From Ligula intestinalis (taxonomy: Eukaryota > Platyhelminthes > Cestoda > Diphyllobothriidea > Diphyllobothriidae): a DNA stretch of 64,000 nt. Position 1 is the first letter of the stretch. Each line of letters opens with the position of its first letter. Below are positions 1 through 11,200 of this stretch, in pieces. Where the stretch lies: assembly GCA_036362985.1 (NCBI GenBank), contig JAYGXS010000004.1, positions 46,046,139-46,110,138 of the forward strand, in the 5' to 3' direction. The notes beneath the pieces are model-generated. The model was not told the origin of the DNA. It saw nothing but the letters and a program-made list of their open reading frames with translations, and ran no database searches. Both the position numbers and the translations under genes were made by a program.

Positions 1-3000
1 AAATGCTAGACAAAGGCGGGTTACCCGTTAGCCAAGCTGCAGGCTACCTGGCGCGTCCACGGGTGGCGGATAGTGGCGCGGCCTTCAGTGAAGGTTAGCT
101 GCGAAGTAAGCAGGCTCCCGGGTCTGGCGAATAAGCAGTCGCGGACGCAGCAGCGACAGTGTTACCAGGGCGCGGTGGGCTGAGGTCTGGCGCACCGACA
201 GCCTTATAAAATTCCGCAAGGCCCAATGACGACACTGTGACATGGCGAGCGCGAACCGCCATTAAATAGGTTTGCTTGCTACCAACACCACTGCCTTGTG
301 GTTAGGTTCGTGAGCCAAAGTGCTAGAGGAGACAACCTCGAACGAAGAATCCGAGCGGCCGTTGGGGATCCGCCTGCATTCAAAATTCCCAAGAAACCTT
401 ATGATGTCTCCTTACCTTACTACGACCACTGCTACGGCGTCCGCGGGAACCGACGCGCTCCGCAACCCTTTTCCGGTGGTGCGGGCGAATAATGTGCAAG
501 CTGGACTGCTAAACAAAAACGGACTCTTGGTATTGGATGCTGGAATGTGCGAACATTTCTGGAACCTGGTACCCAAAGTCTGACAGCGCAGTCTCCATGA
601 ATATCACGTGGATGTTTGTTGCTTGTCAGAGGCCCGACTCCCCGACTCAGGCGCCCGAGAAATCAAAATTCCGGGGGTCGATTCTCATTTCACCTTGTAT
701 CACAGCGGTCCGAGTGACTCATCTGGCAGACACGGTGTGGCTATTGCTCTCTCGGAAGAAGCTAACCGTGCACTACTAGCATGGGAACAAGTCAACGACC
801 GAATGGCCTATGTTCGACTAAAAGGCCATTTTACGAACATCGCGGTCGTATCTGTGTATGCACCTACGTCGGCGACTGAAAAGCAAGAGAAAGATAATTT
901 CTACTCGCAGCTGCAGGAGCTAGCCGAACGACTCCGTTGCCGAGATCTGCTAATTGTTGCCGGGGACTGGAATGGCCGGACTGGGCCCGATGACCCGACA
1001 AACAGCCACCTTTTGGTCGTTTTGGGCTTGGCTCTCGAACGGACAATGGTGAGAGGATGCTGCAGTTTGCCGAACAGAACCGACTGTTTCTTGCCAACAC
1101 ATGCTTTCAGCATCGTCACAAACATCTACTGACTTGGTATTCGAACGATGGCCGTACTGCCAGTCAGATCGATTACATTCTAGTTGGTTCACGGTTTTGC
1201 AGCTGGGTCCACGATAGCAGGTCGATGCGAGGTGCCGAAACTTGTAACGTCCACGGGTCTGACCATGTTCTCGTTCGCACGTGCCTGAAGGTTCACCTCT
1301 AATCTGTGCGAGACGCCTTGATGTCGCAAAGCTCCGGCAAACCAACATTACCGAGGCTCTAAGCACAGAAATCCAGTCCCGTCTTATGACCCAGGCTGAC
1401 AACGAGGGCAGTAGAAAGTGGCCATCACTGAAGACATCCATCTATGGGGCAGCTGAGAAGATTCTTGGATTCACTCAGCGGCGCCGCAGTGACTGGATCA
1501 GCGGAAGAACCCTGCAACTATCGGCCGAGACGACTCGAGCCAGGCCACGAAACGATACCTCCTTCCGCCAACTTCGAAAGCTGACAGCAAAGTCGGCTAG
1601 AGATGACCAGCAGCGACTTCTATGGAGCAGGCTTCTAATGTTGGTGACACACAAAATTGTACGAAATCATACGCCAGGTTAGTGGTAAGCCCCCGACACT
1701 CTGTGATTCTGTTCGCGATGTGAATGGAGGATTTATTGCCGACAACTCGGCCAAGGTCGATCGCTGGCGTGAACACTTCGAGCACCTACTCAACTTTGAC
1801 GAACAACCCATCACACCCTCCCTCTCCTCCACAGCGGATTTTCAATCCTCTCCTGCCTACGCAGTGTCGTGTGACATCCCTTCCGAAAACGAAGTTACCG
1901 ATGCAATGCAGAGGCTACGCAACAACAAGGCGTGCAGAGAGGACGGTATTCCTGCAGAAATCTACAAGTCCTGTATCGACACCCTGGCTCCTCGGCTCCA
2001 TGAGGTGATTGTACAGGCGTGGCGAGAAGAGACCGTTCCCGATGACTGGGGCTCAGGTATCCTTGTACCTGTCCACAAGAAGGGATATAAGACAAGATGC
2101 GAGAACTACCGTCTTATCGACGTTGCTGCAAAGATATTTGCGGTTGTTCTTCTCAGGCGCTTCCAGTCTGTACGTGACTCCAGCACACGACCCAACCAAG
2201 CCGGATTCCGAGCTGGGCGTGGATGTGCGGATCAAATATTCACACTGAGGCGCACTCTAGAATTCCGCCATAGCTACCAGCAACCGACGGCGGTTTGCTT
2301 CGTCGACTTATCCGCCGCATTCGATTACATCCATCGTGAGTCCCTGTGGCGAATAATGGAACTGGATGGAATGCCGACCAAACTCATTGCGATGATTAAG
2401 GCCTACTACCGGTCTACCACCGCACGAGTCCTGGTCCACAACAATCTCTCTCAGCCGTTCGATATCCGGTCTGGTGTCCGACAGGGTTGCGTCCTTTCGC
2501 CCATTCTGTTGAACTACGTCATTGACTGGATTTTCGGCATGAAGAGGACGGTGTTAAACTTGCACCCGGACGCCGACTAACTGATCTTGACTACGCCGAT
2601 GATATTGCGCTGTTAGCCTCAAACTTTGATGGTCTACAGTCATTAGTGCCGCGGTTGAATGAGATCGCTATGCCAGTAGGCATGTCCATAAATTCCGGAA
2701 AGACAAAGATGTTCTCGAGCTGCATCCCTGACCAGGAGAAGGCACCCCTGGGGGTTAATGGCCATCAACTTGAAGTAGTAGACAGCTTTAAATACCTCGG
2801 GGCGAGGCTGCTACCGAATGGGCAGAGCAAGGACGACACTGTCTCCCGTATCGATGCTGCTCGCTGGGTCTTCTCAATCCTTCGAAAGCGCCTATGGATC
2901 CGACGTGACATCTCCATCGCCACGAAGATTCGTGTATACCGTGCATCCATCCGGTCAGTCCTCCTCTATGAATGTGAATGCTGGGCTGTGCGCGCTGAAG

Positions 3001-3420
3001 ATGAGCGAAGACTGGAGGTCTTTGACTACCAGTGCCTGAGAACGATCCTGCGAGTTAAGCATAGCGACTTCATCTCAAACGAGACAGTCCGCATCCGCTG
3101 CGATCGTATCACGAGGATATCTCAGGCCATTCAAGAAAGGCGACTGACGTGCTTTGGACACGATCTCTGCCGTCCGCCCCACGAGCTTCCCTATGCTGCC
3201 CTCGATCCGGCATCGCAGCCCACCTGGAAACGTCGAAGAGGAGGGCAACTGAAAACTTGGCTAGACACCGTCCGTCAAGACATGGAATCAGTTCTTGGAC
3301 CTTCTATCTTCGGCCTCCGTCGCTGGAGACGGGACTGGGTGGAGCTTTCGAGATCCGCTGCCGCCAATCACCACGCATGGAGAGGTATCGTTCGTGACAT
3401 CACTGAGGCCGGCTAGATCA
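1..3420 (+). mobile_element. RTE-type non-LTR retrotransposon, copy 1 (nearly full length, decayed)
   Basis: The stretch holds one LINE in sense orientation: a GC-rich leader without clear coding (1 to about 534), an apurinic-type endonuclease, a reverse transcriptase and a C-terminal region, ending at a TAG at 3414-3416. The true 5' end may lie outside the window. Two 5'-truncated relatives occur at 7030-8262 and 9850-10415. All three sit on the plus strand, opposite to the OTUD5-like gene whose introns they occupy. RTE-type LINEs move by target-primed reverse transcription. This copy has at least four frame changes, so it cannot make its protein. Confidence 0.85.
535..3416 (+). pseudogene. 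RTE endonuclease-reverse transcriptase, frameshifted
   Basis: The endonuclease begins near 535 with GCWNVRTF, followed by CCLSEARL, VYAPT and GDWNGR, and later DYILV and GSDH at 1057-1302. The RT runs from about 1657 to 2580 with NQAGFRAGRGCADQIFTL, AFDYIHRESLW and SGVRQGCVLSPIL. The catalytic DYADD box follows at about 2589-2605 and continues into the 2646-3416 frame. Frame changes lie near 595, 1010, 1290, 1650 and 2575. Spliced together by eye these pieces give the order and approximate length of an RTE single-ORF protein. The YADD box and the endonuclease core are still readable, so the copy is fairly young but dead. Confidence 0.85.
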
Positions 3421-3675
3421 GGCATTATCACAGCCGTTACAAGTACAAGTAGAGCAAATGCCATAGCAGCAACCTATAAGGTGAAAACAAGTAACTTCTT
3501 CATCAGAAAAAAAGGCAGTGCTCTTTCCTGGAACTCAGACAGCTGTCAAGAAAGGGGTGAAACCCTCATCAGGCAGCAGGTGAGGCACTCATTCAATCAT
3601 AGAGGCGTCCGCTTGTCGCTTGCTCGGTCGAAACGTCGGGTACACTGCTAATGCTGCTTAGTCGAATCCAAGCGA

Positions 3676-3690
3676 GCGCGCGCGCGCGCG
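3676..3690. repeat. CG dinucleotide microsatellite
   Basis: A short run of alternating GC lies about 260 bp after the RTE stop codon. The surrounding 3420-4850 shows no convincing coding or RNA signal on either strand. It lies in what is probably the last intron of the OTUD5-like gene. Confidence 0.7.
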
Positions 3691-4855
3691 ATTAAAACGC
3701 TTTTTGCACTGAAATCCGCTGTCACGTTGCAAAAACGAAGGGAATACGAGCCGATCACGAGGTCAGTAGCTCACTAGTCTTCGGTGACCTTGCACTTTAT
3801 CGTTTGACGACCGCTGCCTAGAATACGCTGATAATAACCGCTGGTTGCGTATCGTTCGAGCTAATTTTACGTCAGCGGTTCCGAATTTACCCACACACAT
3901 GTCCATCCAGTGCCTTGATGTGCATGTATGTCGACTGCCTGTCACACATTCTTTTCCGCTGGGTGACAAGATGACTTGGAAAGAATTGTTCTGTTGGGGG
4001 AGAAAAAGCGGCAATCTCTTATCATGGATAGAACCCCCTCCCTCCACTGGAGGCCGAATTGTCAAAGCGTGTACTCTTGTTCCCTCTTATGTGAGAGGCC
4101 AACAGCCTAGCCACCTTTGCCCCTACGGGATTACGAGGTACTATACCACATCGGCGTGGACTACCGTGGCACATTCGACAACGAAGTTCTCTGCCGTTAG
4201 CGTGAAGATTAGACTTATTTTGCAGAGTCCTTAGGCATTAATATCCCGAGAAAGCCGCCTGGGTGTCGGGCGTCTTTGCTTAACAGAAAGGAGGAAGTTT
4301 AAAGCCAATAGCTACGGGATATGTCTTATGGTTCTGGACTAAAACAGATACATCTTTCAGCCAATCTCGACTGATGCAGCAAACCAGCTACTAGTCCGAT
4401 TTAATGACTTAACTAGTTGTGAGGTTGATTAATTTAAAAACTGATCCTGGACCCGAATCCTGCATTCTTTCGGTCTGGCATATGACTCCTCGTCGACGAC
4501 AAATAAACCCCAAGTGACCACTGCAGTCCTACTACTCTTTCTTCGCACCGCTACCTAATCACTAACTACGACTCAGGCATAGCCTACCGGAGGGCTTCGT
4601 CTATGTGGCTGATGAGCAGCTAACAGTGAGTGTATGTGTGGAAGCGCAAAAGTTACACTGTAGTATCGACAGTGCGCGGAAGCCAGTCTGGAGGCAGGCA
4701 GACTATTTGGCAGATAATGGGGGGGAGGGGTGGAAAACTTGTAACCCCGGGGGGGGGGGCATGAGAGTACCTACGCGGCTAAAGGCTTGGGTTACACTAT
4801 TCACAAATTTAAAAAAACAGCACTGACGTCACGAGTACTGGGGGAATGAGCTCAC

Positions 4856-5255
4856 CTAGCATGCCCTCTGGCAGGTACTGGAGCACAGCGAAATCGGCTT
4901 GCGCAGCGGAGGCCGCTGAAGCGCCGGCCACAGCGGCCGCGCTACCACTACCAGCAGCTGCTGCGGTAGCAGCAGCAGACTCAGCGCCGCGGACAGAAGT
5001 GGACGACGACGAGGACGCCGCTGCAGTCGCTGCTGATGACGATGAGGCTGGCGGACTGTGCGTCTGTGGACGTTTTGACGTTGAGGCAGAGATAACGGGG
5101 GAGGCCTGCCGCTTGCCGCTACAGCAGGCACCAGCAGTGGCGGAGGCGGCGGCGGCAGCAGCAGCAGTAGATTGTGTTGGACTGCCAGCGACTTGCGTGG
5201 GCGTACGAGGCGAAGGGGAGGTTGACCAGGTTGCTTTAGGCATCTTTTCATTGGC
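4856..5255 (-). CDS. OTUD5: OTUD5-like exon 6 (Ala/Ser-rich linker)
   Basis: The exon is bounded by a cgtttcag acceptor and a perfect gtgagc donor. It opens in phase 0 (ANEKMPKATW), which fits the phase-0 exit of exon 5. About 100 residues of low-complexity Ala/Ser/Pro follow, with KRQASPV and SKRPQTHSPP patches. It ends ADFAVLQYLPEGML, which resembles ALIQQMSPSAFGL just before the C-terminal ubiquitin-interacting motif of mammalian OTUD5. Assignment to this gene is inferred from phase and this short similarity. It could instead be a first exon of another gene starting at the ATG at 5243. Confidence 0.6.
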
Positions 5256-8200
5256 CTGAAACGAAGGCGGCGGTAACAATATCAAAAAACCGAAGGTTTA
5301 CGCTAGGGAGGCTTGATAACTCAAGCTGTTACTATGTCTAGCCAAAAGGTGTAACAAGAACCCGACAATAGACAGCAATCCGATAGTCTCCGGCAGGAGG
5401 AAAGGCGGCCACTCGGATGAGCTTCGTAAAAGCATACAACAGCTGACACTAAATTCTAGAATACTTTTTCGATTAGGAAAGATTACTTACGGGAGGGGGG
5501 TTTTGTATTGATTATTGTGTAGCATAATCCCGGCATATGTTAGTCATGACAAGATGCCGGCCTATTAATGCACTTATTTTCGTCTGTCAGGAGCAACTAC
5601 GTTTAGTAAAAATTACTAGCTAAGTATTGATGGTCAATACCTTCATAAATTCAAATAAAGTTTCCAGAAAACATGCTCAAAATATTCCTTCTGTTACCCA
5701 TTTGATATCAAAGTACGCTTACTTCTGGCTTTATACACAGGGAAAGGGTGTATTTTAGTTCTAAAAAGGTTGTAATTATGGGATTTGAAGACCATTAAAA
5801 GTCGACTCACGAAGTTTTTTGCGTGCCCGTTTATCAACACTCCTATGAAATAGGCAACATGATCCCCATCCTTTTCAAAATTGTATGAGCCCTATTTAGC
5901 ATCGCCGTAATAACATGGCGGGGTGTACGACTTTCGTCAACTGGAAACCCGAAACGTACATGCAATGGCAGATAGGGTTCGAAAACGAAACAATTTTTAA
6001 AACCTCAATACTCTCTTTCGTAAAGTACGAAATGTGAAAACAAAATTTATAACCAAATAAGTACCTAAAAGATGAGTTTCACCATCAAAAATCAATGAAT
6101 TACGCCGCACAATAATCAATAATACAGCGTCAATTAACTTACCCTTCCTAATCGAAAGCACACCCCAAGATTTCCGTTAACTGACAGGCGACTGCTGTCT
6201 TAAAAATAGGTATCAACTACAAAAATCTCTTGCATGGTTTACTTATGTCAACTGCGGAGTTTTAAGTTGTATAATTCGCCCGGATATCCTGAAGGACTAT
6301 AAAACCAGGCGATATATAACAGACGTGGTTGCGTAGTGAGTCGGATGGAATTGGCAGGCAAGTGCTAATGACTGCAGTCGAAAGCCCAGTACAGGACCTG
6401 TTAGCCAAAAGATAGTTCCACCCTTAAGCTCCTCAAGCTCTCGATTAATTCATCACACGGACGGCGCATCTTTGCATTCAATCACCCTACCATGAAACAA
6501 GATTTGTTGTAAAAAATATCGAAACCCAATTGTAAACTAAGGAGACAATGGAAAAGGAAAGGAAATCGATTAGTAGAAGTGGCCAAACACAGGCCCAGGA
6601 CCTGCAACTGCTGTACTAAGGAAAAATGCGCTTGAAAAACTGGCGTAAATTAACAACTCCAGTCATCTGCAAGTGCAACCTCGATCTTTTTCAAGGATCG
6701 AGATAATTGACCCACTAGTTTAGATAAGTGCTTCCTATCTAGTGCCGACTAATTTATGGGAAGCTGGTAAAACGTTTGCTAGCTTCGTATCCGTTAGCGT
6801 GAATTATACGGGAGCCTCCTACGATTCCACTGGAAATGGCCAAACGTACGACAAGTTACCGACGTTTAGTCAGGCTTCAGTAAATAAAAACGTTATTACA
6901 AAGGCAATGCGTTAGTCAGTGATCCAGTAAAGGCAGTCACAAACGCAAGCTTTTTAACTGCTTGACATTTCTCGTTATGAGGGTAAGAGCAATCTAAGAA
7001 ATACAAGTCTACTCGGGTGACGGATGAGAGAAACGGGTGAGACGGATCCTTGAATTCCGCCATAGCTACCAACAACCAACGGCCATCTGCTTTGTTGACT
7101 TTGACGCTGCGTTCGACTCCGTATATCGTGACTCTCTATAGCGGATAATGGCATTTGATGGTGTACCACCAAAACAAATAGCCATGCTCAAGGCATGCTA
7201 CAGCTCCACCACTGCGCGGGTTTTAGTTCACAACAACCTCTCAAAACCCTTCGCTATTCGGTCAGGCATTCGGCAAGGCTGTCTTGTCAGTGACTGGGTT
7301 CCCGGTAAAGCCCTACAAGAAAGTGACGGTATTGAGCTTGCCGCCAGACTTCGACTATGCCGATGATATCATTTTAATAGCATCAAGCTTTGGCTATATT
7401 TAGTCCATGAAGTCACGGGCGAACGAGGTCGCGAAATCGGTCTGTTTGTCCATAAACGCTGGGAAGAACAAAGTGTTTTCATCCTATATCCCTGCCGAAG
7501 AGAAGACACCTCTTGAGATAAGTGGCTGTCAACTTGAAGAAGTCTGCTACTCATGTCTCTGATGACGAATCCGCGACGGATATCGAAACGTCAGGCGAAT
7601 AAACATATTGCCCCAGCGATCGAGTCTTTTTCTTCTTCTTCTCAGCTTCAAATACCTCGGAGCGAGGTTGCTACCGAATGGGCAAAGTAAGGATGACATT
7701 GTCTCCTGAATTGACGCAGCACGACGAGTTTTCGCTAGTTTTCGGAAGTGCTTATGGACCCGACGCGATATTTCTATCTCAACAAAGATCCGCGTGTACC
7801 GTGCATCTGTGTGGTCTGTCCTCCTTTACGGATGCGAATGTTGGGCTATGCGCGTGGAAGATGAACAGAAACTGAAGCCTTTGACCACTACATTCTAAGT
7901 GAAGTACACCGACTTCGTCTTAAATGAGACAGTCCGCACTCGTTGTGACAAAATCACAAGGATATCCCAGGCCATTCAGGAAAGATGGCTGAGGTGGTTT
8001 TGACACGTTCCTCGTCGCCTACCTCAAGAGCTTAGTGCTACTGCCCTCGACTTTAAAACGTTGCCTGATTAGAAACGTCGAAGAAGGGGTCAACTTAAAA
8101 CTTGGCTCGACTCAGTCCGCCGGGACATGGAAGTGGTTCTTGGACCTTCGGTATTCGGTCTCTGGCGCTGACGAAGAGAATAGGTCGAACTGTCCAGGTC

Positions 8201-11200
8201 TGCGGCCACGGATTGTCGCGCGTGGAGAAGCATCATACGGGATATAATTGAGACTGGCTAGATGAGTCATGATCGCAGCCGTAAGAAGTTCAAGTACTAC
8301 TCGGGTGAAGTTTTGCGCGCCGGTAACTGCTAATTGGTGGCTTAGCTTAATTTTATCGGGTATAGCAAGGAGGCTTGAATGCATCAAGGGAGACGTCAAC
8401 GACGATCCTCGTCATCAGAAAGCCGGACAGAGGATTGACTGTTTCTGCTGTTGTTTGTCACGATACTTAAATAAATAAGTGAAGTGATCACGCGGAAAAC
8501 CCCACAAGTGACAAATAATTATCATTGATTCCAGTAAGGTAGAACTTGTGATAAATGCATCATCGAAATTGAAAAACAACATTTTCGTTCGCTTGTATCC
8601 GTATCGGGCTAATGCCAGGACTGAACTGGTTCACCCAAGTACCCATGTATCTGTGGGTATGGATTGTGTTTCGCGTAGAGCAGCCAGAAAATGGAGAATT
8701 GAGTGAGTATACCACAAGAGGTTCCGGATTATGACTGGCCTTGAAGTGGGAGTTACAACTCACGAGCAAAGAACGGTGGTTCCTCCCTTATTTTATGATA
8801 AGCTAAATTTATTGTACATTGCTTCTTACATTGGTACCCACTTTGCAGAAATCTCCGTTATCAGATAGATGCTCGTCCAGTTTTGATTTCGTGATCAACA
8901 ACTGCTGCGGCCCGACTGTAGAAGGGGGAATAATTTTGAATAGTTGATATTTGTTAGCTTGGACAAAGGCCTTAAGGGAAACTGTCCCCCGGATTCCGAA
9001 CTTCACAGTTATAGTCACACTCGCTCACCGGCCATGGCGATACAGACCTCAATTTTGCTTCTACTTGATACGGCTTTGCTCCTAACTGACCTAAGATTTC
9101 GTTGATTATACGCCTCCGCTTTTGATTATATGCAAAAAGAAATAAAAGAGAATTCCACTCACTGCTTTCTCCTGCGGCAAAGACCGAATAACGAAAGACA
9201 AATTCACTTCCAAGTCTTGATGAACTGCTTATAGCAGTTTTCATCCGAACTCTTTATCGCCTCGAGATAGGCCACATCATCAGATGGGGCAGCAAAACTG
9301 TACCTATAGGATGGACGGCCAATACTGTGTCTGAAATGTCCTCGCAATGTTGTTTCAGAGTGTGGACTGCCAAATTTTAGACGAGGTCAATGTAGAACAC
9401 TCGAAGAATGGTAAGCGGGCAACTGTGGTCCAATACCTTCACTTTCGGGTTGCCTTACGAAAGCAAAATAGTTTGACTGCCGTGAACGAATATGTAGACT
9501 GTCGTACGGAGTGATCGCCGCACCCGGAACTTGCGCGTGAATCTGTTGAAGTTGGGGCAGACTTGCGCAGCCGTTACCGAACTCTGTCCTTCCTTTACGT
9601 ATCTAGTTCCAGTGACTAGACAAAGTAAATACGACTGGAAGTGGGCTCAGGTTTACTGGCTGACTGACTTAAAAGTCTGACTGACCGCAACGTTCCGGCT
9701 AGTGATGCATCTCTTCTTTCCCTGCGCTTCCAAGTCAGAGTTGGTAATCAGCCTCTGGACACGCAGAGCATTAACCAGACAACGAAGGTGAAGTTTGAAG
9801 AGCTTTATACCTTGGTTTAACTCTGTGGTCAAAATGATAGTGAAACATTTCATCAATGCTGCTCGCTGGGTTTCCTCAATCCTTCGAAAGCGCCTATGGA
9901 TCCGGCCTGACATCTCCATTGCCAAGAAGATTCGTGTATACCGTGCATCCATCCGATCAGTCTTCCTCTAAATATGTAAATGCTGGACTAAGCGCGCTAA
10001 AGATGAGTGAAAACTTGAGGTCTTTGTCCGCCGGTGCCTGAGGACGATCCTGCGAGTTAAGTATAGCGACTTCATCTCAAATGAGACAGTCCGCACCCGC
10101 TGTGATCGTATCACGAGGATATCTCAGGCCATTCAGGAAAGGCGACTGAGGTGGTTTGGACACGTTCTCCGTCGTTCGCCCTACGAGCTTACCTATGCTG
10201 CCCTCGACCCAGCACCGCAGCCCACCTGGAAATGTCGAAGAGGGCAACTAAAGACTTGGCTCGACAGCGTCCGTCAAGACATGGAAGCAGTTCTTGGACC
10301 TTCTATCTTCGGTCTCCGTCGCTGGAGAAGGGACTGGGTGAAGCTTTTCAAATCCGCTGTCGCCAATCGCCATGCATGGAGAGGAACCGTCCATGACATC
10401 ACTGAGGCCGGTTAGATTAGGCATGATCACGACCGTAACAAGTGCAAGTAAGTACATTTCATCGGGATGGGTTGGGTTTGGTATTCATTTGGACGCACTG
10501 CATCGGACGTTGTCTTGGTCTTCTAATAAGGTGCCAACGTATCGGCGTACGTTAGCGGATAAAAGCCAGCATACTCAGTTTACTATCCAAAACGTATCTC
10601 TATAACAGAAAACCATGCCATCCGCTCAAACGGCAGGCCCGATTTCCGGCGCAATTGATGCGCACTACCAATCCAACGTGTGTGCTGGTCCTACTGCTTA
10701 ATCGTTTTCTCCAAACTTACAGTTTGTTACCATGTCTACGACATAAGATGCAACAAGAAGCCTAAACGGATTGTAATCAGTATCTTGCGAATCACTCCAA
10801 AATACTATTTAACAATTACCAAAAATCAATAAATCCGCCACACTAGCTGAATAAAAAGAGAGGCAAGGCAGGATAGGCACAAGTAGCAGAAAAGGCAACC
10901 ACTCGGGTGAGCTTTATAAAAGCATAGAGTGGGAGGCACTGCCTAAATTCAAATCCAGATCCACCCCTCCCGCCTGACCGGTGCCTGAAAGGAGTTGCAG
11001 GTTTCTTGCCACAAACCAGCTTTTTGCGTAAGACAAGCTGCCACACAGTGGAGCGCCGCGGCTTTGTATACGCACTGCACCCTTCCAGTCAACAAAGTAA
11101 AAATGCACATGATCTCGTCGATTAGGTAAACAGATAAATAGTCGACCAAGGGACGCAGATCACAGTTTTTCTTGGTTGACATGACAGATGAGTCAGTGGT

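Larger units (their letters stand above)
7030..8262 (+). mobile_element. RTE fragment, copy 2 (5'-truncated)
   Basis: Homology to copy 1 begins inside the RT (FRHSYQQPTAICFVDF, AFDSVYRDS) and continues through SGIRQGC and a readable DYADD box near 7355 to the C-terminal region ending near 8262. There are several stops and frameshifts. A deletion removes the segment after the GIRQGC motif. A foreign 110-bp piece interrupts it at 7537-7646. Confidence 0.8.

Noticed and set aside
4846..5259. Plus-strand 137-codon alanine-rich frame
   Set aside because: It is the antisense shadow of the Ala/Ser-rich exon. The minus strand has the splice sites and the phase match.
8560..8769. 69-codon minus-strand frame in the large intron
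   Set aside because: It is short, has no recognisable domain or splice context, and sits in an unassigned part of the intron.
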